This document shows positions 21,301-32,584 of a stretch of DNA of 64,000 nt, piece by piece (positions within the stretch are counted from its first letter, which is position 1; the number at the start of each line of letters is the position of its first letter). Below the pieces are notes generated by a model, which was not told the origin of the DNA, ran no database searches, and was given only the letters and a program-made list of their open reading frames with translations. The stretch covers positions 34,082,777 through 34,146,776 of the forward strand of contig NC_134569.1 in the NCBI RefSeq assembly GCF_050947875.1. The letters run 5' to 3'. The DNA is from Dermacentor variabilis (Eukaryota > Arthropoda > Arachnida > Ixodida > Ixodidae). Both the position numbers and the translations under genes were made by a program.

Positions 21301-23465
21301 ATCAGGCACGTACAGAAAAGAGTGAGAAAGAAAAAAAAAAGAAGCTCCAGCCACAAAGACTGCGCAACCACGAATGGTCACTGAGAGGCCGCGGGGTAGA
21401 AGGGGGCAGGGGAGAAAGGAGGAGAGGCGAGCCAGTGTATGTTGTATATAGTAAGAAGAGGGGTCAGGTCTCGGGGAACTTTCTCTGTGTTTGAGCAGTC
21501 ACGCGAACGAATTCCGAGCCGCATTCCAATGCATACCAACCTTCGGGGCAATACTGATGGCGGGAATGACTACGACGACCGTGGCGGCGCTGTTTGCGGG
21601 TCATGAAAGAAGGGGGGGGGGGGACATCGCCCAGGAAGAGAGAGAGAGAGAGACGTCAGGAAGGCTGTTTGTCGCCTCGCAAGGCTAACCTCCACAGCTC
21701 CACACTTCCGGGCCTAGCCACGGCTTCTTGTTCTTCATCTCCCTTTCGTTGTTTTTGCCCGTCGTCCTTCCCTCGTACTTCTCTCCGCATTGGCTCCTTC
21801 GCCTGATTTACACTCTGTTACCTATTTGTTACCCTTCTCCACGCCCGTCGAGTCCGTCGTTCGCCTTCATTCCAATGTGTCTTACGCGCTCGGAGATGTT
21901 TGTATGATTCGGTTCCGACCGTAAGGGATGAAAATGGGCCGGGCGGTGTGTGTTTTTCTTTTCCAGCGTCGCCGCTTCGGCACTCCTCCGCTGTCTCAGT
22001 TCGGCATCGCCGCTTTGCTGCGGCTCTGCAAACTAGCCGCCGGACGTGCACTGAATTCTCGGCCAGGAGTTTGACAATTCGCGGGAGCTGCCGGTTGGTC
22101 GCTCGCTCACCCCTGGGACTTTATTGTTGTCCACTTCTTCGCCGGTAGTCCGCACGTACACCTTTGTGATTCTCCCGTCGCGCGGCAACAAAGAGAAGAC
22201 TGACAATACAGAGGAGCGACTTCCGTCGCCACATGAAGGTGCCCTACAGTGGCGGAGCCTCCCGTTGCCTACCGTTCCCTCGAGGAAAATCAGTGCCGCC
22301 TTGTGGAGTGAACATGTATGAATCGTGTTATGGCCCTCCGACTTCGCTTTCTGCATGTTAACGCTGAGAGACGACCGACTGATTGCATAGGCTGCATGTC
22401 GTTTCGGCCTCATCACAATGGTGTTCTGTGCAGTCACTCATTTTAAGAGGTTTCTGTGAGCTTTTCTCTTTTCTTCTTTATTCTTGTTACTTAGTGAATG
22501 ACATATAGTGAGGCTTAACTTATGAAAGTGCACGAGATGACTGAAGAGAATGTAATAAATATGTAAAGTATGACTACATTAGGTAATTCTATTTTTAGGA
22601 TTTCATATAGTTGACCATTTCCGAGATCGAAGACTATGGCAATAACCCACAGTTGAAAGAGACGTGCCTACACTGCCTTGAAGTTCCCACCCTTGATTTG
22701 AACCTTTAACAGCTTATGGCAAAATGTCATAACTGATATTCCTATCATGCCCTAATAAACCAAATTTTTTTCACCGAATGAATACAGTGAGAATTCGAAA
22801 GGTCATGCAGTCTAATTGCCTCGAAATTATTGGTCTCTGTTTCCACAGCACCTTCTATATTGTTGTTTCAGAATGACAGTGACACTAAGACAATTCAGAG
22901 GAAATCTTTCTCCCGGCTGATAAGTCTACATGGCAGGACCGCTTAATAAATATTATATTCGGCGTTTCTCAAGAGCAAATCCGTAAGCAGTTGCCGACAA
23001 CGGTGGACCACCTATCGTTGATCATAAATCACTCTCGCATTTCGCCCAGATACTTTTGCACCGACGATAAACATTAGCACTCAAGCTGCATATGCAAACT
23101 AATTTGGACGAGAAACAGTAAGGTCAAAATTATTTAGGTGTTTTTGCTCACGCCATTATGTAGATAGCGCCTAAAGAATCAGTATGGGGAAAACACAATA
23201 GCTCATTGAGTTGTTAACAAGTTGAAGGCTCCCATCCACAGATTTTTGTCTCTATATATTTTGTCGTATTTCTGTCTAATTCCCGAATGGCGTTAAACTC
23301 TTATAACGAAGATTTGCTTTGTGTTCAAAGAAAAAGGTGGTGACGTTGACGAAGTTCATGACATGGATGCCAGAGGGTAAGTTACCCCGCTATACTTTTT
23401 CAATGCCACATGCATGCGCTGAATGCTTAAGTGCTGCAGAAATGACCGAACGTATAGGAAAAGAT
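18379..23465. other. No gene recognised; GC-rich patch at 21480-22300
   Basis: No open frame shows a known domain. 21480-22300 is CpG-rich with a poly-G run near 21607-21623 and a short GA run near 21640. It also has a polypyrimidine stretch ending in ccag near 21966 that resembles a splice acceptor, but no coding signal supports an exon. 18800-19700 is moderately GC-rich. 22440-23300 is AT-rich and featureless. Confidence 0.4.
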
Positions 23466-24424
<959 letters not shown>

Positions 24425-24720
24425 TATATCTAAACAGACACACACAAGAAAAGAAGAGAATTCAAATCGCAGTGTGAACGAATAGCACATACTCTTTGTT
24501 GGCTAATCATGATTATACGAACAGCTTGATTTTGTATATGAAGAAGCTCTGTCAGATGTGTGATATAACTATTGCCCCAGGATGGTGCGCAATATGTAAG
24601 GTGAGAATAAACGGAGGCATGATAATGTGGTCTGAGAATATGCTGAAATAATTGTCTGGTTCTGATGAGCATGCTTATGCTGAAAGCTTCTATATCAGTA
24701 ATACATTTCACAAGCATATG
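24425..24720 (-). pseudogene. Non-LTR retrotransposon, C-terminal RT fragment
   Basis: The minus strand encodes YSHLTYCAPSWGNSY followed by LLHIQNQAVRIIM. This matches the region after the RT palm (thumb) in CR1/Jockey-type LINEs, where LTYC-x4-WG-x-(T/S)Y and an L-x2-LQ-x2-A-x-RI motif are conserved. Only about 95 codons remain and no catalytic motif is present. Ends are approximate and the family is not resolved. Confidence 0.68.
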
Positions 24721-26145
24721 ATGCTTTATTTCAGGTTAAAGTGTACCACCAAAGAAAGTGGCAGTGCTTGGTGAATATATAAAGTGATTGCCAACAAAAG
24801 GTTGCGGTATAGTATTGGCTTTCTTTTGGGTAGAATGAAGTAGCCCGAAAGTTGTAAAAAATAAAAAAGGACGAGGTTTTCCTTTCCTCAGCCTACATAC
24901 GTAGAAGTTTGCTTACACACATCTCGCAAGCGTATTCCGGGAACTGTTTGCGTGAATAGATGTTAGCACTGCACACTCTATAACACTACAAATTATCAAG
25001 AATTTAACTGCACTAACTTACGAGGCGCGCTGCCTAAACGCGCTTTCTTTGATGATGCAAAATTTCCGCACAAAAGGAACCTCGAAAAGTGACGAGAAGG
25101 CTTTACAGTGTTCACGCAAAGAATAAGAAAAAAAACACGTAGCGACATCACTTGTAAAATTATCGCACAGATTTTTATCACGTCAGAACGGTGGTCGTAT
25201 TTGCGTCCATTACTTTAGTGTACATTTGCACTTATTTGTTCTTGCGTGTTTTCGTTTGTGTTGCCATGAATTCTATTGCGAGCGTGGCTGTAACAGGCTC
25301 GTCAATTGTTTTCAAGCGCTAAGTGTGCAAACCATCTCTGACTGATCGCAGACGGCCTTGCTGTAGCTTAAGTGAGGCACAGCATTCCTGACTTGCTAGC
25401 GTATGAGCCGGAAGCGATCTCGGTACGCTAAGGGGCCCGTTTCGCCAACTATTTCTTCTCATTAGTTCTGGCGTAAGCGGTGACCACACCTGTAGAGAGG
25501 TCGAAGACACCTAGGAGTCGTCAAGGTCGCCTACTTTAAGCTCGGCTCAGAACCATATTGTCCTGGTGTTGCGTCTCGCCGCTCTTATTATTTCCCCGGG
25601 AACAAAAATTTTGGTCTATACGCGAACGACGGTCAGAGGCAGGCAGACAGGACAGTAAGCGGACGGGTGTATCACCGCGTATATGCGACTCCGGGCGTCT
25701 CGGTAAGCGCTAAAACATTTTTCCTTTTTCTTCCTTTTTTTCACACACGTTTTAAATGCTGTTCAAGTACGTAGAAAATATATCGTGTACCTAGGGGCGT
25801 TTATGACATCATGCGTACGTGAGCGTATGCATGCGTAAGTAAACGATGTTATGGCCATTGAGAATTGACACTGTATTGTGCTACCTTTGTAAGCCTACAT
25901 AGAAAGAAGTCTGCTTATACATTTCTCGCAAACGCATTCGGTAAAATCAAGGGATCCTTTAGGCATGTAAGGTCTTCTGGGTTGGAATTCTACGCCAGAA
26001 TGGAGCCTCGCCGCCTACAGGATTATCTGACTGAGCTATGTCGGATGCTCGGTTGCCATAGCTAGAAGTTCGAATCCTCGTGTGAAACAATGTTTTCTTT
26101 TTTTTTTTAATCTGAGGATGGTAAGCTCAAATTTCATGCCCCCCA
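24721..26145. other. No gene recognised; possible tRNA-like scrap near 26000-26090
   Basis: Mostly featureless. Around 26060-26090 the words tagaagttcgaatcctcgtg followed by a T run resemble a tRNA T arm with a SINE-like tail. The preceding D-arm and anticodon region cannot be folded convincingly, so I do not call a SINE. Confidence 0.35.
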
Positions 26146-26559
26146 GTGCACTACATCTCCAGCCTTGGGGTAGTGCCTGACACCGGCACCGAGAGCGAGT
26201 GGGGTTATACTAATCCAGGTACAACCAAATTAAGAAGGTGCACTAAGCTTCAACAACAGACACACCCTCACCACAACAGGAATTGGCCTCCCTGGTGCAG
26301 TATTCGGCAACTCCCTTCCAAATTACTCATTCGATCAACCAATGGCCCTCAGTCCCCAGCAAGTGCGGAGCACCTGACCAAGATGGTGGTCAGGCCTGTG
26401 ACGCAGCAGAGGGTGCTAAGAATCTCTGGACCCGGACTGGCCACCAATGGAAACGGACCCTGGCAACCTTTCAACACCCGAGCTCTGTCGAGTAAGGCTA
26501 GCTTAGCAGGACTCTTCGAGGCCTTAGTGAGATTAGAAGAACTGCTGAGGCTTATACAG

Positions 26560-27370
26560 TGCTGACTAACGGCCATGTCCTCTGCTATAGAGACGCCCCA
26601 GATAGGAAGCAATACCGGGTAGGATGCGTAATCCATAAGGACCTAGCAGGCAACATTGACGAATTCTACAGCATTAATGAGCGGGTAGCAGTAGTTACCA
26701 TCAAACTTAATAAGATGTATAGATTAAAGGCAGTACAAGACTAGGCTACAAAAGGTAGTCATGATGACGATGAAGTAGATCAGTTTTATGAAGATGTTGA
26801 ATTATAAAAGTCCAAACTCCGCATACTGTAGTAACGGGTGATTTCAATGCGAAAGTAGGGGAAAACCAGGCTGTTTAAGAAGCATTTGGGAACTACGGTG
26901 TCGAATCTAGGAACGCTACAGGAGAGATGCTGGTAGAATTCGCGGAAATGAATAGGCTTCGAATGAACACCTTCTTCAAGAAGGGTAGCAACAGAAAGTG
27001 GACCTGGAAAAGCCGTAATGGTGAAACAAGAAATGAAATTGATTCAATATTTTCTGCCGATCCCAGCATAGTGCAGGATGTAGAAGTGTTAGGTGGGGTA
27101 AAGTGCAGTGATAATAGGTAAGTGAGGGCTAGGATTCACCTCAATTTGAAAAGAGAAATAGTAAACTTGATTAAGAAGAAACAGCCCAACCTTGATGCAG
27201 TACTCATAAAAGCAGACAAATTCAGGCTGGTACTTGCAAACAAATATGCAGCCTTACAACAGAGAGATGAAGATGACATAGAGGTGATGAATGAAGCCGT
27301 AACAAGGGTGGTTTCAGAGGCAGCAATTGAAGTGGGAGGTAAGACACCAAGGGGGGGGGGCGACCAGTAG
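26560..27370 (+). pseudogene. RTE endonuclease domain and linker, decayed
   Basis: Seen: VVTGDFNAKVGENQA near 26835, encoding the catalytic GDFN of an APE-type endonuclease; then a domain ending in WTWKSRNGETRNEIDSI (about 27000-27050), where the D before SI matches the D-x-I/V-D motif before the final SDH. The terminal histidine is replaced (KCSDNR). Earlier, VAVVTIKLNK near 26690 matches the strand before the active site. Stops occur near 26743, 26805, 26878 and 27119. The linker continues in another frame to 27370 and is rich in charged helix-forming residues. Confidence 0.8.
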
Positions 27371-27589
27371 GCAGGCTCTTCCAAGTAACAAAGGACCTAA
27401 TAAAGTAACGACAAAGAATGACAGTTTCCAACTCAAGAGATACGATCGAATTCGCGGAACTGTGAAAACTGATCAACAAGGAGCAAATAAGTGATATTCG
27501 AAATTATAACGTGAGAAAGACTGCGGAGGAAGCCGTTAAAAATGGACGCAGCATGAAATCAGTGAGAAGGAAACTTGGAATAGGGCAAA

Positions 27590-28415
27590 CGAAGATGTAT
27601 GCGGCTGAAAGATAAACAGGGTAATATCGTCAGCAATGTCGAATGTATAGTAAAAGCAGCGAAACAATTATATACTGGCCTGTACAGTACCCAGAGGAGC
27701 CGCAATACCTCCATTCGGAGCAATAATGAACAGGTTGCAGAGGCTCCTTATATAACTAGCGATGAGGTTAGAAGGGACTTGCATCACATGAAATGGGGAT
27801 AATCGGCAGGAGAAGGTGGAATACTGTCGATTTAATCAAAGATGGAGGAGACATAATGCTTGGAAAGCTGTCCGCTCTCTATACGAAATCTCTATCGACT
27901 TCAAGTGTCCCAGAAAACGGGAAGAATGCAAATATTATACCAATCCACGAAAAGGGAGACACTAAACAATTGAAAAACTATAGGCCCATTAGCCTACTCC
28001 CGGTATTATGTGAAATATTCACCGAGATAATTTCTAATGGAATAAGGGCAACACTGGACTTTAGTCAACCAAGGTAACAGGCTGCCTTTAGGAAGGGATA
28101 CTCTACGATGGATTAGATCGATCTCATTAATCTGGTAGTGGAGAAATCCGCAGAGCGCCATGAGCCTCTCTATATGGTTTTCAGGCATTACGAAAAGGCG
28201 TTTGATTCAGTAGAGATACCAGCAGTCATAGAGTCATTACGTAATCAATGAGTACAGGCCATATATATAAAGATCTTGGAAATATTTACAGAGATTCCAC
28301 AGCAACCTTAATTCTACCCAAGAAAAATAGGAAGATACCTATAAAGAAAGGGGTCAGAAAAGGAGACAGGCACAATCTATCCAATGCTATTCACTGCGTG
28401 CTTGGAAAATGTATT
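27590..28415 (+). pseudogene. RTE reverse transcriptase, N-terminal part
   Basis: Seen: ANIIPIHEKGDTKQLKNYRP then ISLLPVL (27930-28005), the conserved region upstream of motif A; AAFRKGYSTMD near 28080; and YEKAFDSVE (motif A) near 28190. The codons for LFTACLENVF lie immediately before the LTR insertion point at 28415. Stops occur near 27800, 28075 and 28113, among others. The reading resumes at 31699 with codons that restore ENVFKLLN across the insertion. Confidence 0.85.
28411..28415. repeat. 5-bp target-site duplication of Gypsy element
   Basis: gtatt, repeated at 31694-31698. Removing one copy plus the element restores the RTE reading frame. Confidence 0.75.
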
Positions 28416-28579
28416 TGATATAGCAAGGCAGACGCATACTGGAGCCAACGAAGGAACGCTCTTCATTCCAGAGCGCGCGCGCGCATATAGCTTTTTCCGA
28501 GACGCTAGCGGCGTTTCCGAAACTCTAGCGGCGCTTCTGAGACGCTGTTGGTACGATGAAAGTACCCTCGTATGGTACA
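28416..28579 (-). repeat. 3' LTR of Gypsy element
   Basis: Direct repeat of 31543-31693, sharing tgatatagcaagg, the ccagagcgcgcgcgc tract and ggcgcttctgagacgctgtt. It carries about 13 extra bases near its inner end. The short length, about 160 bases, is low for Gypsy LTRs. Visible divergence between the two LTRs indicates an old insertion. Confidence 0.85.
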
Positions 28580-28639
28580 GTGTTCACCCCCTCCCCTCCA
28601 CCCCTTTTTGGTTGTTTAATTATAACCCCAACGCTCGGG

Positions 28640-29380
28640 CTGCTGACGCTCTCTTGTGCTTCTCTGGATAGGGTTGGGCCTGGGTGATTTTGCCGTGTCC
28701 CACGCCTGGTTGGCCAAAGTCGAGGGAATGGGATGGAGCAACAACTCCCGCTCGCTCTTCATCCTTCAACTGTTCTTCCAGGTTTCTTTTCACGGTCTGA
28801 ACAATGCGTTCAGCAGCTCCATTAGACGCCGGATGGTAAGGTGGTGTGGACTTGTGGCGGATTCCGTTTGATGAGAGGAAAACTGCGAATTACGACGATA
28901 CGAACTGTGGGCAGTTGTCGGTGACAACCTCTTCCGCCAGGCCAAAAGCTGTGAAAATAGTTCGTAGTCTTTCCACCGTTTTGGCTGCAGTTGTGACAGA
29001 TATGCAGATGCCCTCTACCCATCACGAGTAAGTGTCCACAAGAATAAGCAACCAATGAGAGGTTTGCAGTATGCGAAGTCACGGTGAATTCTCTGCCACC
29101 GTCGTGTCGGCCAACGCCACGAACTGATAGGAAGGCGTGGCGCAGTATTTTGAGATAATTGGCAACTTGTGCATTCCCTCACTGTTTTTTGAATGTCGTA
29201 CGTCAGTTTGCATAGGCCACCAGACATGAGTTCGCGCAGAATTTTCATGCGAGTCACCCCCGGATGCCCCTCGTGCAAGAGTTTCTGTACAAAGCATTTC
29301 AGCGGATTTGGTACGAGCACCCGGTTGCGCCATGTGATACAGTCATTTTCAACAGAGCTCATGACGCCTAGCAATTAAAG
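28640..29380 (-). pseudogene. Gypsy integrase, decayed
   Basis: The minus strand encodes an HHCC zinc domain (LLHEGHPGVTRMK, then ECTSCQ) at 29374-29170. WQRIHRDFA near 29090 carries the first catalytic Asp. In a second frame, EEVVTDNCPQFV near 28920 has the second Asp, and YHPASNGAAERIVQ near 28820 contains the Glu, so the D,D-35-E signature is recognisable. A stop and frameshift near 29025 separate the halves, and the C-terminus is lost. Integrase would insert the LTR cDNA into chromosomal DNA. This copy cannot. Confidence 0.85.
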
Positions 29381-29653
29381 TACGGCATTAGCACTTCTTC
29401 CGTTACTCCAAGGCCATCCCTGCCACGCGTACAGCAGTACTTTCGACAACAGTCGGTCGCTGCTGGTTTCTTTGCGAATCTCATCAGCCGCTACCGGCAG
29501 CTCGTCCGTCAACGAAAAGAAGTCGCTGACGAAGAAGAAGAAAAGAAGAAAAGAAGAATGACGACACCGAAAGTCGCTGACGTCATTCATGTTTTTCAGT
29601 GGAATGCTCGACAATGCGCATGCGTTCGCCACTGCGTTGCCTTTGCGGTATTG
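29381..29653 (-). other. Gypsy spacer between RNase H and integrase
   Basis: Connecting pol sequence with AG-rich low-complexity DNA (agaagaagaaaagaagaaaa) near 29540. No intact domain is visible. Confidence 0.5.
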
Positions 29654-30125
29654 TCACGTGCAGCGATAGGCTGCAAGTAAAAGCATACATCTTTGTATGT
29701 GGGCTGCTGCTGAGGTAGATATTGGTTTATCATGTCTGAGCAACCCTTTCAGAGGCAGGTGGTCCAAGAAAATTGTAAATTCATGGCCGAAAATGTGCGT
29801 GTGAAAGCGCTTTACCCCGAAAACAACAGTCAATGCCTCTTTTTCTAGGTGTGAATAAACGATTTCTGCCTTGGTCAGGGTGTGCGAAGCGTGTGCTATC
29901 GGTCTTTCGTGGCCGTTCACATGAAAAAGAACCGCTCCTACCCCGTAGGTAGATGCGTCTGCCATTAATCCTGTCGGTTTGGAAGGATCGTAGAAGGTCA
30001 AAATGTTGTCGCTTGTCAGCCATTGCTTACTTTCTTGGAAGCAGCGTTCTTCCTTATCTGACCAATGCCAGCTTTGATCCTTCTACAGTAGGTTGTAGAA
30101 AGGGTTCGGCTTAGCAGACATGTAG
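29654..30125 (-). pseudogene. Gypsy RT connection and RNase H domain, decayed
   Basis: Seen on the minus strand: PFYNLL-stop-KDQSWHWSDKEE at 30105-30040, the usual end of a Gypsy RT. Then LTFYDPSKPTGLMADAS, with the first RNase H Asp, followed by VGAVLFH, ERPIAHASHTLTKAE, SHLEKEALTVVFGVKRFH and a third catalytic position in FLDHLPLKGLL (usually TDH-x-PL). The open part is 115 codons (30001-29654). The RT palm with its YxDD motif is absent because the sequence upstream is replaced by a LINE fragment. Confidence 0.88.
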
Positions 30126-30132
30126 AGATGAA

Positions 30133-30608
30133 AATTAACGGCAGGGAGGTTAACCAGATATCAGTCTCCGGTTTGCTACCCTACACTGGGGATGGGAGAT
30201 AGGGGTTAGAAAGAGGACAGAGAGGAAAACGTTAAAAAAACCCGCACACAGAGGCACACACACACAAGAGGCGTTCCAGTTAAAGACGTTTACAATGGCC
30301 GGTAGATCACAAACAGCGCAATAGTGCATGCGCGGCCTTCTTCTGTGACGGCAGGTCCTTTCGATGGTGTAAAACTCCTTTTTCCGATAGTGGTTGGTCG
30401 TCCAGCTGGTCAAGTTCGTGGCGAAGGCACTCCCTTTGTGGACTGTACTGCGGGCAGGCGCACAAAATATGGTCAATCAATTCTTCATGGCCGCAGTAGT
30501 CACAGGTTGCGGTTTCGTCATCCCTATGCGGAATTCATATGCTTTCGTAAAGGCAAAGCTCAACCCCAGTCGATATAGAAGCATGGCGTCTCGACGGCGA
30601 AGCTGCGA
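30133..30608 (-). pseudogene. 5'-truncated copy of the intact I-clade LINE
   Basis: Same strand as its host element and closely similar, roughly 90% by eye, to positions 8440-8900. It keeps the terminal ggcagggaggttaaccaga, the 3' UTR and the last 90 or so codons of ORF2 with the CCHC-like cluster. Stops and small indels are present. It separates Gypsy gag from the RT C-terminal region. I could not find a duplication at its ends, so insertion may have coincided with, or been followed by, the deletion of protease and RT. Confidence 0.88.
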
Positions 30609-30611
30609 TTT

Positions 30612-31490
30612 TCACTTCTGCCTGATAGGGCCTCTGAATTTGCTTGTTGAAATCAACTTGAAGAAGATACCATTGGTCCGGCTCGGTCTGTACCTGGAGC
30701 GCATTAACCGCGTTGCCATTTTTCTTAATGCAAACGTTCGCTAAATGGCCTACTTTCTTGCACCAGTGACATCGTGCCTTACGGCATTTGCAATCACTTG
30801 CGTCGTGCTTGCCTGCGCATCTGTAGCAATTTCCGCTAAGACGAAAACCTTGTGGTTTGCTTACCCTAGATTTTTGCTGTGGACGGCCTTTCTTGCTGAC
30901 AGCGTGGATGGCTTCGTCCGTTTGCGGATTTCCATTGGACGGTCGGAAATCCTCTTTCAGCGAGTTCCGCTGCTTTCGCCAAGATGCACGCTGTTTCGGA
31001 GCGGCGCTCTTTCCTCTTCCGCAACGTTGCTTGAATGGCCGGGTTTTGGAGCCCCACAACAAACCGGTCACGTAGCGCATCGTCCAGAAAAGTCCCGAAC
31101 GCGCACTTGGCAACCATGTTCAATGAAAAACGCTGAGACGGGCTGAATTTCGAGCTGGTGCCGGTGATTGAACTTGAACCTCTCAGCTATTACTTGGCTA
31201 GCCGGCGCGTAGTGCTCCTTCAAGACATTGACCACGTCCTCGAACGACTTACCCTCCGGTGTAGCAGGCAACAGCAGCTCCTTGAGGGTCGTGTACGGGC
31301 GTCTTCCGAGGGCAGTGATGAAAGCGGATTTCTTCAAGTTGCTGTCTTCAATTTGCGTGACTTTCCAGCAATGGTCCAAACGCTCTACATACGAGTTGAA
31401 GTCTTCGTCACCACCTTCGACGTAGGAATCGAATTCCCCAAAACTTCGACATGTTCGGTCCCTCTGCCCGTCCCGCTTCGCTCGGACCAA
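30612..31490 (-). pseudogene. Gypsy gag with two zinc knuckles, frameshifted
   Basis: The first part (31490-31068) encodes a capsid-like region: FDSYVEGGDEDFNSYVERLD, then KKSAFITALGRRPYTTLKEL and HYAPASQVIAERFKF. These match Gag of invertebrate Gypsy elements that are often confused with host genes. A frameshift near 31100 leads into the second part, with knuckles C-x2-C-x3-H-x4-C and C-x2-C-x4-H-x4-C at about 30830-30720. Gag would form the particle that packages the RNA. Protease, expected next, is not visible before the LINE fragment. Confidence 0.85.
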
Positions 31491-31542
31491 TGGTAGCTAG
31501 ACAGCTGCTGCTCAAAGACGCGTTCCCATCCGCGTTGACAGA

Positions 31543-31693
31543 TGATATAGCAAGGTAGACGCACATTGGAGCAACAAAGGAACGCTCTTTCTTCCAGAGC
31601 GCGCGCGCTTATATAGCTTTTGCCGAGACGCTGGCAGCGGTTTTTGAGACGTTAGCGGCGCTTCTGAGACGCTGTTGGTTCGATGACACTACA
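31543..31693 (-). repeat. 5' LTR of Gypsy element
   Basis: Begins tgatatagc and ends ctaca on the plus strand, so it obeys TG...CA in either reading, and is followed by gtatt at 31694-31698. Just inside, on the minus strand, tgtcaacgcggatggg could be the primer binding site, but I cannot match it to a tRNA from memory. Confidence 0.82.
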
Positions 31694-32498
31694 GTATTCA
31701 AGCTATTAAACTGAAAAGCCTTAGCAGTAACGATCAATGGCGAATATCTTTGCAACCTTCGGTTTGCAGATGACGTTGTCCTGTTAAGCAGCACTGTAAA
31801 CGGGTTACAGCAGATCACTGACGACCTAAACAGGGATAGTGTAAGAGTGGGGTCAAAGATTATATGCAGAAGACAAAGATAATCATGAATAACCGGACGA
31901 GGGAACAAGAGTCAGGATCACCAGCCAGCCTGTAGAGTCTGTGAAGAAGTATGTTTACCTGTCAGTTACTTACACGGAACCCTGATCATGGGAAGGAAAT
32001 TCACAAAATAAAAATGGGTTGGAGTGCATACGGCAGACATTGTCAGCTCCTGACTGGAAGCTTAACATTATCATTGAAAAGGGGGTGTACAATTAGTGCA
32101 TTTTACCGGTGTTGACATATGGGGTAGAAACTTGGAGACTGACATAGATGCTTAAGAACAAGTTAAAGACCGCGCAAAGAGCGATGAAACGAAGAATGCT
32201 AGGCAAGAGACAGAAAAAGAGGCTGCGTCGTGTCGCGGTTTGGATGCGAGAGCAAAGGGATATAGCCGATATTCTAATTGACATTAAAGAAAAGAATGAA
32301 TCTGGGCAGGTCGTGTAATGCGCAGGCTATATAACCGGTGGACTATTAGGGTCACAGAATGGGTGCCAAGAGAAGGGAAGCGCAGTCGAGGACGGCAGAA
32401 GACTAAGCAGAGTGATGAAATTAGGAAATTCGCGGGCCCTAGTTGGAATCAGTTGGCACAGGACGGGAGTAATAGGAGATTGCAGTGGACATAAGATA
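31694..32498 (+). pseudogene. RTE reverse transcriptase, C-terminal part
   Basis: Continues the RT interrupted at 28415. FADDVVLLSSTVNGLQQITD (31765-31830) contains motif C. Further on are MKRRMLGKR near 32190, EQRDIADILI near 32260 and the C-terminal block RVTEWVPREGKRSRGRQKT near 32345-32400, ending with WNQLAQDG near 32450. Frames shift repeatedly. The 3' end merges into (GAT)n. The C-terminal block is highly conserved in RTE elements of arthropods. Confidence 0.85.
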
Positions 32499-32499
32499 A

Positions 32500-32584
<85 letters not shown>
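32499..32584 (+). repeat. Compound (GAT)n(GAC)n microsatellite at RTE 3' end
   Basis: About twelve GAT units followed by about sixteen GAC units with a sharp switch near 32536. It is directly joined to the RTE 3' end and probably seeded by its tail. Confidence 0.95.

Larger units (their letters stand above)
28416..31693 (-). mobile_element. Ty3/Gypsy LTR retrotransposon, deleted, nested in RTE
   Basis: An LTR element on the minus strand: 5' LTR 31543-31693, gag 31490-30612, then the C-terminal part of RT with RNase H 30125-29654, integrase 29380-28640 and 3' LTR 28416-28579. The gag-RT-RNase H-integrase order identifies Ty3/Gypsy. Both outer ends follow the TG...CA rule, and a 5-bp duplication (gtatt) flanks the element. 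A purine-rich tract (28581-28610, read on the minus strand) precedes the 3' LTR and fits a polypurine tract. Protease and the catalytic RT palm are missing; a LINE fragment sits at that place. At 3.28 kb including the LINE, it is well short of an intact Gypsy. No envelope gene is seen. Confidence 0.88.
26146..32498 (+). mobile_element. RTE-type LINE, near full length, split by an LTR element
   Basis: A non-LTR element read in order on the plus strand: a 5' region from about 26146, an endonuclease (26560-27120), a linker, an RT (27590-28415), a 3.28-kb foreign block, then the rest of the RT from 31699 and the conserved C-terminal region to about 32490. Removing the Gypsy insertion leaves about 3.07 kb, close to the usual RTE length of roughly 3.3 kb. 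GDFNAKVG in the endonuclease and the wording around LFTACLENVF and LRFADDVVLL fit the RTE clade. It carries many stops and frameshifts and is dead. It ends at a (GAT)n tail. Confidence 0.88.

Noticed and set aside
24655..24700. ctgatga, a gcat/atgc stem and gaaag, looking like a hammerhead core
   Set aside because: It lies inside decayed LINE coding sequence, the stem is only 4 bp with an extra base before gaaa, and no stems I or III can be formed. Chance is likely.
30612..31490. Host zinc-knuckle gene
   Set aside because: It lies between paired LTRs in gag position, is frameshifted, and is followed on the same strand by RNase H and integrase.
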